Notes: generated from the letters alone by a model not told the origin. 64,000 nucleotides of DNA from Carnegiea gigantea (GCA_029747015.1 JAKOGI010001363.1:56001-120000), one strand, 5' to 3'; shown: positions 24,129-37,423, counted from the stretch's first letter. Numbers and translations: made by a program.

Positions 24129-24744
24129 TAATCAATCTAACTAAACATGGATTAATAATGAAAACTAAACATCTAAGCTAAACAAATCATATACAAAAAT
24201 TAAACTAGCAAAACCTAAACAAGAACAAGATATGAAAGAGAGAGAGAAGAGAACTTATGCTTGACTAATGGAATGAACTTGAAATCCAAAACTTCGAATC
24301 CAAAATACAATCTACAACATCCTAATCTAATCCTCCTATTGGGGTTTTTATTAGTTAAAACCTAAACTAAAACTAGCCTACAATCGCCAGAGAGAATACC
24401 GAGCGACCCCTGGAACAAAACCCCCGAAGTGGCATTAAATAGGGAATCGCACGGCCGAGCGAACGGAGGGGGCACGACCACGCCAGGTGGCACGACCCCA
24501 CCGTGCCATGGTGGCACGACCGTGCCACATTTCTGGCACGGTAGTTCAGCTCCCCTATCGTCCCTTCTTGCCTGCTTTTGCTCTTTTTTGTCCGTCTTCG
24601 CTTCTTTTCACGACGTTTGCTCGATTTGAAGTTTATTACCTACAAAAACAAATAAAACAAGTAAAAACTCTAAAGATTATATTATTATACGAGCTAAAAT
24701 TATGTAAAAGGGATACGTAAAATACGACAAATTATCGCCTAATA
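24129..24744 (-). repeat. Diverged, truncated LTR related to the array LTRs
   Basis: This segment aligns with the last ~630 bases of the array LTRs: ATGAAAACTAAACAT, GAACTTGAAATCCAAA, the GC-rich GGCACG block (24468-24545), CTTCGCTTCTTTTCACGACG, and an end TTATCGCCTAATA matching TTATCGTTTATCA. It has TATTTAATGCC where the array has TATTTAAAGCC. It is clearly more diverged than the array copies are from each other. It is cut by the CACTA end at 24128, so the CACTA inserted into this older LTR. Confidence 0.75.
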
Positions 24745-25244
24745 ATTATATTGTCAGTATTACACTAGCTTTAGCAAGTACCATTTGCTCGAGTAAATTC
24801 ATCCATGCTCGTCATGGATGGTCTCACGTATTGCTAACAATTATCATCAGACGTTGTAATGCATAAGATGTAAAGTGATGCAGTATTAGCATCTCATATA
24901 CATTTCTTTTTTGAACTTAATTAGCATCTCACATACATTTAAACCACTGTAACATATACGTTCAAGGTCTTTCCTTTTCCTTTTGTCTAAACTTCAGATT
25001 TAGATTTTATAAAGAATTTTTAAATTCAGTTTTGGATTTTATACTTTGTGTGACTACATCTCAAACCTTAGTTTATCTGGGCAACTTTTAATATGCACTC
25101 GGAAGCACATGTTCTGGGATGTCAAATACATATTTTTTTAACGTGTATTTGTCATATATTTATTTTTAATCTAAATCTACTTGCATGACTCCTGAGAACA
25201 TTAGCACTTCTAGGTAAGCATGACAAATGTTGGGGTTTATCTAG
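24745..25244. other. AT-rich intergenic DNA
   Basis: Nothing recognisable is seen in this stretch. Confidence 0.4.
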
Positions 25245-25420
25245 TAATGATAAAGACCAATATAGGTTGCTTCAAATGGTTTGGAACTAGTTCTTCTTAA
25301 GCAAAGTCTCGGATTCGAGTCTCATGAATGGAAAAAAATCTGTAATGGGAGAGTTGTACCTCTTGTTAGGCCAACATTATCATTGTTCTTGTATTAAAAA
25401 TTAAAAAGCTAGACCCAAAA
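25245..25420 (+). mobile_element. tRNA-derived SINE candidate
   Basis: A box-A-like stretch (GTTGCTTCAAATGGTTTGG, from 25266) and a box B GGATTCGAGTCTC (25311-25323) are spaced about as in a tRNA gene. They are followed by a non-tRNA tail GGGAGAGTTGTACCTCTTG. This tRNA-head plus short tail plan is typical of plant SINEs. No acceptor stem or 3' CCA pairing is seen, so it is not a tRNA gene. The ends are approximate. Confidence 0.5.
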
Positions 25421-25731
25421 TTAATATCATTGTTCTTATATTAATCTTAGCGCTCTAGATGTTAAACCTTTTTATGAAAATTTATTTAGATTTCTTCTAC
25501 TTTAATTTTAGAGATATATTCATATTATTTTCTACATATTCATGTAGATTCTTCTACATGGACAATATCTGTATTCTCCTCCACGTTAGATTCTAAAACA
25601 TCATATTCTATTTATTTCAAATTGAATGAAATTAAATAGTAACTAGAGACTAAATGTAAATCTTATAGGCAGTTCATCTTTGCAAGCAAAATGACATAAA
25701 AATAACGGTTAAAAGAATACCATATAATTAA

Positions 25732-26116
25732 GGGTGATGGTACGTGTCTTGCCACATGACACTCTTAAATGTCTTGCATTAACTCAAATTAATATATTTT
25801 ATGATTTAAAATCACCAAATTTTTAATGATTACAACTTATTATGAGTTGTAAAACTTTAATATTCGTCGGCTACGCCAACAAATAAAAATTGATACCTTA
25901 ACCGGATCAACTCCATTCGTGAAGGCAAATTATTTGGGTAATTTTGGAAATATGAAAAATTATGTATAAAATGATAATTTCACACAATTTGTAAGTTTTG
26001 ACATCCTTTTACTATTCAATCATACCATTTTTCCGATATAATATGTAATAATATATATTTTAAATGAAAACAAGACAATTTTTAAGTGTCTTGCAGCAAG
26101 ACATTTATCATTTTGC
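25732..26116. mobile_element. Mutator-type MITE with 9-bp target duplication
   Basis: The element is 385 bp. Its ends form an imperfect inverted repeat of 21 bases or more: GGGTGATGGTACGTGTCTTGC on the left versus GCAAAATGATAAATGTCTTGC as the complement of the right. Direct repeats TATAATTAA flank it at 25723-25731 and 26117-26125; a 9-bp duplication is the mark of Mutator-superfamily insertions. It has no coding frame. It lies just beyond the third exon of the pectinesterase pseudogene. Confidence 0.75.
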
Positions 26117-26154
26117 TATAATTAATCATAAAATTAACAAGAAAGGTACCAAAT

Positions 26155-28701
26155 AAAGTGATCTGCCTTCACAAAGTCGACAGTTCCTTCGATGCAGCAA
26201 TCCGTGAAGAAGTGTCTTCATTTATCATCGCAAACCGTATCTTGAAATCCTACAAATTCAGTCATAAAATGTTGCCAAGTCACCCGATATCCTTATTGCA
26301 ACTGCTTATGCCCCCTTTCTTTTCCCATCACGCCTTGGGGCAGAGTTCTGCTCCGACGAAAGAGAACAAAAAACGTCATCAACATTTAGGTTGTATTTGA
26401 TAAGATTGAAAGTCATTTTCTTAAGAAATCATTTTTCATGTAAAATGATTTTCAATTCATATTTTCAGTTGTTTGGTAAAAGGGGAAATGAAGTTTTTGA
26501 AAAATGAGTTTGATTAGCAAAAAATGTTCAAAAAAGCTCAGAAAAGGTACATTAGTAAAAAAGAAAAATAAGTAAGATATTTAGAAAAATGGGAATTTAT
26601 ATGTTGTTTTTTGGACAATTATATTATAATAGTGGTGTCATGCAGGTCAAAATTGTGATAATATGTACATTTGTCATTTTTTTTGGATCTTACCTACTGT
26701 CAACAATTTGATACTAACAATAGTTATCAATTTCCTACCTTCGAGTAAGAATCCAAATGAAGAAGAAGAAAAACCTAATGAATTTCTCTATCTTATTAAC
26801 TCTGACGATAAATTGCAGAGCGTTTTGAATTCCGAAAAATCATGATTGTTAGATTCACCGGCATGGGCATCGGCATCGACATCGATATCGGGATGATACA
26901 ATTTCCTGAATTTTAATATGCTGCCTTAATCTTTGAACTATATGTTACTGCCTTAATCTTCGAACTATATTTCGAGGAAATTGACACGGAAGAGAGAAAG
27001 AATGTGAAACCGTGTGAATCCCAAAGAAACGTACAATTAACTTGCGCTCCATTGAAAGTGAAAATATTTTTCTTCATTCTAGGGAAAATAATTTTCCCCT
27101 GAAAACAAATTTACCCTCATTATTTTATCAAACACCGTAAAATGAGAAAATTATTTTTCGAAAAAATGATTTTCACCCCTACCAAACACACCCTTACTTG
27201 AAGTTGTTATGTTTAACATATTGTAAGATCCTAACAGTGGACCTAAGCATGAATATTTTGAAAGTCACCACTAGTAGTGACATTGATCATGTTGCCTCTC
27301 ATGCAAATGGCTCAATATTTCAAGGGTAAATGCTACAAGAGAACACCTCCATCATATATGCTGCATGGTGTGGGCAATCTTTTGGGATGCGGCCTGTGGG
27401 GACTATGCTTGCAAGGCTTTGGGGGATTTTCAGTATTGTTATGTAATTTTCAAGTAACTACCCGAAAGAGGAAACAAAAAAAGCCCCAAAAAGAAAGCAA
27501 CGCACCTTGACAATTATATTAGCACCAACAAAGTAATCAGCCTCAACAATCAAGGTTGCACTATCAACAGTCCCATAATCAGCAGCAGTGCCACCATATG
27601 TTATAACAGGCTTATCATTTGGGTCACCATAGAAGGTGATGTAGGCTTATATCTCTCAACTGTTATTTTGTCCTTGTATTCTCCTGGACCAATGCTTATA
27701 ACTACGCGATTTGAGTTTCCAATGTCGACACTGTCCAATGCATCCTTTATCGGTGTGAATTCGGCTGTACCATCTTTGCTCACATTTATGATGTCCACTG
27801 CACTTTCTGCTTCTGCTACGTTTGAATCTAAACTTCCTGTTCTTTGACCATATAATGGGACACAATGAATGAAACCAATCAGTGCACGGTCCACTAAATG
27901 CATGGTATAGAATAGGTTTGTGTTAATGTGTCGCTATGAATGATATGAAATTAGACAAATCAAAATCGGACAATTCAAATTTTCTGAACATAGGTAGTCG
28001 GCATTCATCATTAAATTTCGTAGTGGGTTCAGTTTAAATAATGTGTTAGGTATGCTTAAAAAAAAAAAAGAATCATTGGTGCTGCACTTTTGATTGAATT
28101 GGTGGTTCAGTTGCAAGTGTCTCAGATCCAATATTCTTTGTGATGTTGATTTGTGACTTTTATTCTTATGAATTATTAAAAAAGTAAATAAGGGTATCCA
28201 ACCTTGAAATAAGACAATTAAATTTTACCATTTGTGGAATTGACCAATTGATATATATTGACATCTAACCCAAATGAAGCATGATGACCTCATTTTATAG
28301 AACTAGCCTGTTTTTGCTACATCCCAAAAGGTAATTTCTGTAGGCAAAAGGCTAAATTCCCAAAAACATATATTATTAATCCTATCAACTTAAAAGTAGG
28401 TTTTCGCTGGTTTCACATATAACATGTCAAAATAATTTGTGTTCTAAGCTTAAAAACTTTTTTTTAACTAAGTCATATCAATGCAGATTGGTTCAGAAAT
28501 TTAAAGAAAATTCTTTTCGGTACCCTAACATAGCAACTGCTAAGAATGCAGGAAAAAAGCTGAAATGCACCTCAAAGGTTTGATTCCTGCTTTAAACCAA
28601 GTGTTAACTTCAGCAGGATCCGCAGGAACAAGCGTTTGTGCATTTGTGGAAGGGACATGCTGAGTTGCTAGCAGAACAATTGCCAAAATAATTCTTTGCA
28701 T
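26155..28701 (-). pseudogene. Pectinesterase (pectin methylesterase) pseudogene, three exons seen
   Basis: Exon 1 (28571-28701) encodes a signal peptide MQRIILAIVLLATQ and mature start LVPADPAEVNTWF, ending at a GT donor. Exon 2 (27506-27847) encodes INVSKDGTAEFTPIKDALDS and [12 protein letters not shown], then after a one-base deletion near 27643 [19 protein letters not shown], ending at a GT donor. Exon 3 (26155-26347) encodes NSAPRRDGKRKGA and FVGFQDTVCDD with GTVDFV. Lesions: the exon 2 acceptor reads GG not AG (27848-27849), the exon 2 frameshift, a Gln-to-TAA, a two-base deletion and a Gly-to-TGA in exon 3. The final exons, including the catalytic FGNG region, are not found. PMEs demethylate cell-wall pectin; this copy belongs to the short secreted type without an inhibitor pro-domain. 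Confidence 0.85.
26389..27193. mobile_element. PIF/Harbinger (Tourist-like) MITE in a pectinesterase intron
   Basis: The element is 805 bp. Terminal inverted repeats are GGTTGTATTTGATAAG on the left and GGGTGTGTTTGGTAGG as the complement of the right. TTA is duplicated at 26386-26388 and 27194-27196. The inside has further mirrored stretches (AAAATGATTTTCA near 26440 and 27160). It sits in intron 2 of the pectinesterase pseudogene, about 40 bases from the exon 3 acceptor. No transposase is encoded. Confidence 0.75.
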
Positions 28702-29896
28702 TCAATCAGAAACTTGTTTGAGTTGTATTCTCTCCATAATTTTGCCACTTTTTTTTTTTTTGGTAGGATCATATTCATATATCAAAATTGAAATTCAATT
28801 TATACGAGGGAGGTATGGAAGCCAGAGAGCAAGTAGCAAAAGGAAAACGTGAGAGAAAAAGTGAACATCGCTAAGCTAATATTAGTTTCATTATTTTGCT
28901 AAATATGCATGCTTTCTAAGCTTTACAACCATTGGACGACAACAAACTAAATGTCAATCTAGCTTGTTTTCCAATATTAGTAACTAATTGGTAACACTTT
29001 GACAAAAACCATTCATGAAAGAATTGTTTGTATACTCTAATTGATCACTACATACAAATGGGTTATATCATACTTTTAGAAGTATGTACTTCCACTTACA
29101 AATTATTTATACACAACAATGAAGTTTGCAAAAATTTGGTCACCGTGGATGAATAGCTTATTGTTTGAATTTCATACTCTTGTATGCACTTAAAAATTGT
29201 GTCTCAATTTTTAAAGAAAATGTTAGATGACGGAACATTAAGTGCAGTCTATACGCTTCGGGTTGTAGTAAAATAGAACCAGAACCAACGTCTAAAGTAG
29301 ATTTTAGGCAACATACAACCCAAACCTAATTTATAAGTAGGTTAAACAATAAATTGGATCAAGTTTCCAACCAGGTTTCATGGTCTAGGGACCTGGCCTA
29401 GTTCACTCACCTTGATTTTCAAGCCGAGGTCTACTAACATGAGCATGTTTCTAATTTAACTTGATTTGCATCGCACTAGGGTCTCAACTACTAAAAGATA
29501 ACACGCCTTTCTAATCAATTTTTATCTAAATTGACCTAGGGTTTGCCTTAAACTGGAATAAATAAGAGCTACTCTAGAGTTCAACGCACACCAAAATGGA
29601 GTGGAGTTAAACTAAAAACTAGAGAGCTGAGTGAATGCTACCTAAATCTTAAGACAATTTTTATCAAAATTGACCTAGGGTTTGCACTCAAGAGGGAGAT
29701 GCCTATGTTGTAATACATTCAAACCCTAGGAGATTTATAGCTGTGTGTGACTCTGAGGGTTGTGAGGGAGGATTCATGCAGTAGGTTACCTAATGGTAGG
29801 ACTTAGGCAATTAAAACCCTAAATAACCCTAAGCACATAAGTCCAAGGTTCGAACTACATAATCATTTAACAAATGTGCATTGGGTGTCTCATGTT
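28702..29896. other. Intergenic stretch upstream of the pectinesterase pseudogene
   Basis: This AT-rich DNA has a T run near 28750 and no domain-bearing frame. Nothing else is recognised. Confidence 0.4.
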
Positions 29897-31265
29897 TTAA
29901 AGGAGCAAACCCTAACATCCCAGCTAATGCTCTAAATCAATTGCTTATTGAAAGGTATGGCATTTCATTGAGAAAGCGTTCTTTGTATAACATAAAGACG
30001 GTAGTTTGAATGGAATTACTAGGTGGTCATGATGAGTCCTACAATAAACTGCCTGCTTATTGTGAGATTGTGAAGCCAACTAATCTAAAGAGTTTGTGCA
30101 TGTTACATGGTATTTCTTCTTCTATCACTTTAGGCATGCTTTACAAAAGGCACTTGATGATCAAAGGACCATAATTTCATATAGACAAAAGGTATCATGA
30201 CTAATTGTTTATAGTTTTTATTCCACAATGCTTGATTTCTACATCAAATTGAGTCCTTCTAACTTTATTTACAGGGTCTAGATCTAGCTTTAGATGAAAT
30301 TTAGCTGAGAGCAAAGAGAAGGTACAGTTGTACACATCTATGTGCAAACTTCAAGAAAGACTGTCCTAAGGTGTTGATGCATGTGCTGTTCTGAAGAATG
30401 TGCAACGCATACTCAGATTTCACCTTCAATTAAGCAATATAAAGATTGAGAAGTGATGTAGGCATGAGTGCAGTTTAGTGGTTCCATGACTTAGGAGCCC
30501 AAGAAAGATGGGCTAGTGATCCAACCCCTATGTTCAAAAGAGAATACATCAAACTTTGTTTAGTCATCCAACTCAAGTCTTGGGGCTATGTAAGCCGTTG
30601 CTCACATTGTTGGAAGATAATTTCGAATGTTTGTTTTCCACTTTTCAAATATTAGTATTTAACATAAAATGTTGTTTGACTGAATCATATTTTGCAGGTA
30701 TAAGGCGGCTCAACATGGTTAGACGAGCAGTGCAACAAGAGAATGCACAGAGTTGGGATAAGAATGGTATTTGTTTAAAATATTTCTTAACTCTTAAAAG
30801 TGCAAACTACTACGTCTAAGACTTGTAGAGTCTCACTGCTAGGAAGGGTGGGTATGAGATACATGAACGGCATAGTCAGCTGCATGTGTCTTTAAGCAAA
30901 AAAACCTATGTTTTGGGACAATGGTAGATAAGTGGGATTTCCTGTAGAAATGCAATTAGGGCAATCTTCTACAATAAGGAGTCATCTGGATCATGTGCTA
31001 GTGACTGTTATTCTGTAAAGAGGTATAGGCTTGCTTATTGCTCGAACATCATACTAATCTCAGACCTTGAATAATGACCTAAAGTAGGTTTACCTTTTAT
31101 GGAGCCCCCACCCATGAAAAGGAAGACTGGCATACCTCTTAGGCAGAGCGGGGGGACGTAGGTGAGAAAAAGAAAGGAAGGAGGTTATTCACCAACAGGC
31201 GCAGCAAATGTAAACGCTTTAGGCACAATACCAAGACAAGGATGGAGGGTCTAACAAGAAAGGAA
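29897..31265 (+). pseudogene. MULE (Mutator-like) transposase, decayed
   Basis: The segment starts with AGGTMULE-type text: NPNIP-like NIPANALNQLLIERYGISL, then GGHDESYNKLPAYCEIVKPTN, the 'EESYxxLPxY' stretch found before the catalytic domain of plant MuDR proteins. After a gap come IRRLNMVRRAVQQ (30700-30740), a SWIM-finger remnant around GQW.ISGIxCRNAIRAIFYN (30920-30985; the expected His is Asn), and a basic end with KCKRFRHNTKTR (31203-31238), the usual terminal zinc knuckle with Cys and Gly lost. Stops and frameshifts occur throughout, and most of the DDE domain is absent between about 30180 and 30480. No terminal repeats were identified. Confidence 0.7.
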
Positions 31266-32055
<790 letters not shown>

Positions 32056-33699
32056 GTTTAGGAGCCCAATTCAAGGATAACATATCATATTGCAAAGGAA
32101 TGATTGGAATTACTAGCATTCCATTCATATATTGGTCAAAATACGTCCACAACATGACAACCACACAGTCTCATTTTCCTTATTGCTTTCATACAATGAC
32201 TATCTACCTCATAAACGTAACAAACATACATATCAGGTATTCAAAACTATTAGAACTAGCATGAGTTACAAAATCACAGCCATCTTTACCATAAATTATA
32301 CATATTCTGTTAACCCTATTACCATATTTTGTAGCTTTGGAAATTCTTCTTTCAATTCATCTAGCCTATCCCTAAGTCTACTGGTGAATTCTCTTAACTT
32401 CTTCATCTTTCACTTCCTCTTGCCTATTATCATCTCTATGAGCATCTATCACCTACATGAAGAAATCACATTCATGACAACAAAGGGAGGGAACATATAT
32501 GAGGCTTCTTTTTTTATTCTGAATATTAGCTATGCTTTCTTAGGTGGTAGACAATTGCAAAACTAATTTTTCAACCTCAAAGAAGTCCCTGATCTGGAAG
32601 ACAAGCCATAAGAAGTCATATGCAATAGTTAGGGTTTGAGGGTAACAAGAACAACCGCAGTGAAGAAGGTGAGAAGATTGAGAGTTGCATAAGATTTCAG
32701 GATTAAGGGATTTTTTTTACTCCATGGTTGAAGATTGCAAAGCATAGATTCTAGAAAGTGGATGATTGAGGAGAGGAAGAGGAGTAGAGGGAGAGCAGAG
32801 GCAGAGGAGAGGGAGTGGAGAGGGTTTTTGTCATTGCAGGGAGGGAATGAACAAGGGTAAAATTGTGCAACAACTTTGTTTTTATGAGCATAATAGGCAA
32901 GGCAGCAAAGTTAACAACTAAAAGGTTTATTTAAGCCATGCCACACATATACAAGTAAAGAAAAGGTGATACTATGGAATAAGTTAAACATATTAAAGAT
33001 ACAATGGACATGGAAAAAGTTCAGGGTTATCGGATAAAATTTCCCAAGAATTTAAGTTAGATTGACAAGTGATAAAAAGACTTCCGCTAGTGTTAATGAT
33101 TCTTGCAACAGGAAACAAAGCCAACCGATCGAATGTAGAAGAATATCTACATAGCCTTTCCTCTCTACTGATCAATCACTATCTCTTACAATCCACCAAG
33201 TGAAATTACAACTAGTAAAACCTAAATCATATAAATCACATAGCTTAAAAGTTTCTTTAAATGTATTCAGCACATTCTATGACTTCATTCATAGGACCTT
33301 CTCATTTATCAAAACTATTGAAAGTATCATTGACATCTCCCTCCACAACCAAGGAGGATTTTGAGTGATGTTTCGGGTCTCAAATGATATCACAATTTTC
33401 AATTTGTTTTGTGTCTCGAAAAACCATAAATACTTGCAAATGTCTAAGTAAGGTTATTATGTTTCCATTTGAGCTCAATATCAATGTCATTGGACGCTTG
33501 AGAACGTAAGCTAACATCAAGATATCTCTTCTACATCATTGACAAGCCACTAGCATGCTCACAAACCCACTGCAATCCCTATGTACTCACCAAACCTTAG
33601 ATAAACTCCTTGTATCTCCATAGTGCTAAGCTTGATTTCCGACATAAACAAGGTTCATTTTTAACTTCTCCACTATACCATGAAAGTCGTCAATGACTA
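32056..33699. other. Intergenic DNA, unassigned
   Basis: A 144-codon plus-strand frame (32132-32566) lacks any domain I recognise and is AT-driven. A purine-rich GAGGAGAGG stretch occurs at 32765-32830. Nothing else can be supported. Confidence 0.4.
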
Positions 33700-34990
33700 G
33701 TTAAGCAACCTTCAACACTATGTGTGAAGTAGTCTCTTGTTCCCTTACTACTTTAACTTTCCTATTACCCACTTTTTCCTTCTTAGCATCCCCTTACTTT
33801 CTTTTGGTCAATCAAGTCATACCCTCTTCTCCCACTCATCAACTTTCACTATGTCAGCCCCATTCTGTCCAATTCCTATATTTAGAAGTATCATCTTTTA
33901 CCCCCTTAAGCCTTTGGTTATTTTTTTAACATCCATGATGTTTTTGAATTATTGTTTACCCTCTTCACCTTTGTGTTAAATAAATTTTTAACCCCAAGAT
34001 TTGCTAAAATGCCCTTTAGACTTGTTGTTTACTATTTGTTTTATGAATGGGATTCCTCAAAAAATTACTTAACAAATGTAAGGAGGTAAATAATAATTCA
34101 AAAAGTTCAAGTACGCCAAAAACATTTGCCAAAACCTGAAGGGGGGCTTGAATGATAATACTCCAATTCCTCCCTCATTCACTGTCATAGGAAACTCAAG
34201 TCGAGTCTTGACCCTACTTCCTCTTCCCTGTCTCTAATAACTTCTTCTTTTCTTCCTTCCATTCCTCATCCATCCCTTCAATCCTCTTTTTAATGATCGA
34301 AGACCATAGTCCATGTCCACATTAAAGCTCATTTCTCAATAATATGTTCATTATAGGATTCACACCTATGGTAGACATCCAACATCCCACATCTATAGTA
34401 AAATCAGAATGTTTGACATATTTTTAATTCAATCCATTTCGTTCTGCTTGCAATATTGATCCAGACACCCCTCAATAATCAATGTGTAATGTTGACATCC
34501 ACTTGGAATCTCAAAGTCTCAAATGACACCTGGATATCGCCTTCATCGACATCTACATATTTCCCAAGCTTTGACATTAAAGATTCAGTAAAAGCATGGT
34601 TCTTATGCTTCGTAGCTAGATCATAACCTTTAACTTAAAATCTAACTCTCTCAAAAAGGATATCCAGTGGTTGTTCATCCCAATTATTTCCTTCAACAGC
34701 AAAACATGACCATCAGAGGCCCAAGGGCTAGCATTCAACGCAAAATCTTTGTCAACATGACAAAAAAATTGAACGGCGGGAAAATTCTTATCCAATTCCT
34801 TCAGCACTAAACCCCTTGTTGTTTATGGATTCCCTATTAAGCACGAAGAAGCCTGGCTGTCAAGTTCTGCACTTTCTGGGTCATCTAAGTCAAGGATGGC
34901 TTCCTTTTCCGTTGTTAATTTCAATGCGTCGAAGTCTTTTTGTACCCCCATAGCCATAGTTCCAGGCCCTCTTTGTAGATGACTTTGTAG
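33700..34990 (-). pseudogene. LINE ORF1 (DUF4283 / CCHC-type), decayed
   Basis: Read on the minus strand from about 34990: an acidic start (EAILDLDDPESAEL), GNP..TRGLVLKELDKNFPAVQFF, then NASPWASDGHVLLLKEI. This is the DUF4283 pattern of plant LINE ORF1 and related proteins, in which the 'PW.FDxHxLLL' core lies. Further down in shifting frames come MSKLGKYVDVDEGDIQV and a degenerate zinc knuckle near CYRCGMLDVYHRC. Many stops are present. No ORF2 reverse transcriptase was found nearby, so it is a truncated or heavily eroded copy. Confidence 0.6.
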
Positions 34991-35939
34991 AAGAGATCAT
35001 AAGAAAGATGCTAACGGGGAGGGGTCAACAAAAACACAACAAGAAAGGGGTGTACCAGGTGCCGACAGAGACGTAGCACCATTCAATAAGATCCCCAAGG
35101 ACCCTAATGCAGCATTGGGCACAGGACACCACACCAAGATGGACATCCTATGAATCGCCGTTAGCACTCTGTCATTAGCAAGAGAAAAAGAGGCAAGGAT
35201 GCATTTAGACTTATGAAAATTTGAGAGGAAGCATGTACTAGTAGACTAATTTATTAGATAAACAAACCTCAAGTATTAAAAATCATTGTGCATTTAGAAT
35301 AATGTTCAATCAGAATCTCCAATAATGTTCATTCAATTTTGAGCTCCCCAAATAAAGAAGTTCTATTCAAATCTAAATCCAACTTGCTCAGATTTAGAAA
35401 TCTATTATTACCTTTTTTCCATAAATTCGGTTATCAAATGTAATACATGCCAAAACTAAAAATGAACAAAATCAAAATCCTGAACTATTTAACAACGGAT
35501 GTTACTGGATTGACTCATAAATAATTTCAGAATGGGAGCGAATTATATAGTTATGCCTTATGTATTAAAAATCATTGCCTACCCACATTATTGTTCACTG
35601 ACTGGGGGGGAACTTTATAGCAATGTTCATTCAAAGTTGAATCCAATAGTTAATCAAAAAACCAAAAAAAAAAAAAAAAAAACGTTGAGTCTAATAATGT
35701 TGATTTAAATTTGAGGTACATTTCAATCCCCAATTGTAAGCAACAAAAAAGACTTATCCAAATCTAGCTTAGTGGATTTTTTTGGAGAAGAGGGGTGTTT
35801 GACTTGGTCAGACTTACATATCCATTATTGCCCTTTTTTCCATAAAGTAATACGTACAAAAAATTCGTTAACTATTCACGTCCCAAAAAAAAAAAAAAAA
35901 CCAGAGAAAGCAGAATCCCAGGCTATTCATCTACTCTTA
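34991..35939. other. Intergenic DNA
   Basis: Several poly-A runs occur (35662-35682, 35885-35900). No gene is recognised. Confidence 0.4.
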
Positions 35940-36230
35940 TGGCTCGTTTGGTTGGTGGTAATCAGCAATGTAATGCAATTAAAGTAACAAAGTTGATTAC
36001 ATTACCATGTTTGGTTGGCTGAAAACCGATGTAATTAAAATTACCTTGCAATAAAAATAACATAGAAAGATGTAATAAAAATAACATGGGCCTCCCTTGA
36101 ACAATCCCCATTACATTACCTGATGTAATCAAAATTCTCCAAAATCCCAGCAAACTCCAAAAGCCCGATACTCTCCTCAAGGAAACCCTGCGTCGACCTC
36201 GCCCCCCCTCTCTCTCTAAGGCCGCCATGG

Positions 36231-36233
<3 letters not shown>

Positions 36234-36279
<46 letters not shown>
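36234..36279. repeat. (CT)n microsatellite
   Basis: About 46 bases of CT repeat lie between two near-copies of GCCGCCATGGA (36221 and 36291) inside the Harbinger element. This is the usual position of a pyrimidine-rich leader. Confidence 0.9.
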
Positions 36280-36287
<8 letters not shown>

Positions 36288-36961
36288 AAGCCGCCATGGA
36301 CGTCTTCTCTGGTATCGCCTATTTGAGTTCCTTCTCCAAATGATTTCCACCGTTTTCTCGTTGAGATTCGATGGTGTTAATTTTAAGTTTTTTATGTGTA
36401 GGGTTTTGGTGGATCTATTTGGTTCTGCAAGAAGTTGAAGCTACCATCATTGTTGTCAGCTGCTCCCTCGTCTCTCTATTCCTCTCTATAGCTTAGGGAT
36501 TGTTCTGTCCTCTGTTGTTTCTGGGTGTGATGAATTTGTTTGATTTCTTGACTTTGATTGATGGATAGGACTTCTGATTCTGATTATGTGAATCTTCCGC
36601 TAATTTGAGATTTTGGGTCTTCAGCATCTTCTTATTCAACCCTAATTATTTGCTTCAAATTTTAGGACTGGGATTTGTGTCGACATTGCTTTTTTGATGC
36701 TCGCTTCTGTGTTTTTGTTTATCGGATGGTACTATGTCTCTCTTGACGATTGGGAATTGGAATTGACATTTTAGAAGTAGGAATTTCTTAATTAAGTTAT
36801 GTGGACAATGTTTCTCATACTCAAATCAGGGTCATTAACGAGTAATTGATGTTATCCATGATATAAAAAATTTGTATATGTAATACTTTGCTGCTACCAG
36901 ATCATATGATTGACTTTTGTGTGGAGTCTTATACTCAAATCAGGGCCATTAAGGAGTTAAT

Positions 36962-37423
36962 ATGTTGGCCTTTTCATATGTTTTAGAGCAATACTTCCTT
37001 GTGGATGTAGGTTTAATGAATTGCAAAGGCTTTCTTGCTCCTTATAGAGGACAACGGTATCATATGAATGAATGGCGAAGTGGTTACCAGCCAACAACTC
37101 CGGAAGAGTTGTTTAATATGAACCATTCATCCGCTAGAAATATAATAGAGAGATGTTTTGGCGTGTTGTAGATGTGTTGGGCTATTCTTAGAAGTCCTCC
37201 ATTCTATCCCCTTCGCACGGTGAATAGAAATGTCATGGCTTGTTGCTTACTTCATCATCTTATTAGAAGAGAGATTATCATAGATCCTATGGAGGAATAC
37301 TATAATATGAGTTGACCAATGCGACAGAGGAGAGATGAAGAGCATATAGACACCATTGAATCTTCTGACGAATGGAGAGTGAAGCGAGACCAATTAGCCA
37401 GAGAGATGTTTGATAGTTGGTGA
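36962..37423 (+). pseudogene. PIF/Harbinger DDE transposase, C-terminal remnant
   Basis: The frame contains DVGLMNCKGFLAPYRGQRY, then TTPEELFNMNHSSARNIIERCFGVL, the conserved last catalytic block of HARBI1-like transposases (Glu in IERCFG). After a TAG (Lys AAG expected) it continues with AILRSPPFYPLRT, MACCLLHHLIRRE and SDEWRVKRDQLAREMFDSW. The N-terminal helix-turn-helix and the first catalytic Asp are absent, so about two thirds of the protein is missing, apparently by internal deletion. It cannot catalyse transposition. Confidence 0.85.

Noticed and set aside
25266..25323. tRNA gene
   Set aside because: Box A and B are present, but stems do not pair and a SINE-type tail follows.
32132..32566. 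144-codon frame as a gene
   Set aside because: No domain is recognised, it begins inside sequence next to the microsatellite, and codon use looks AT-driven.
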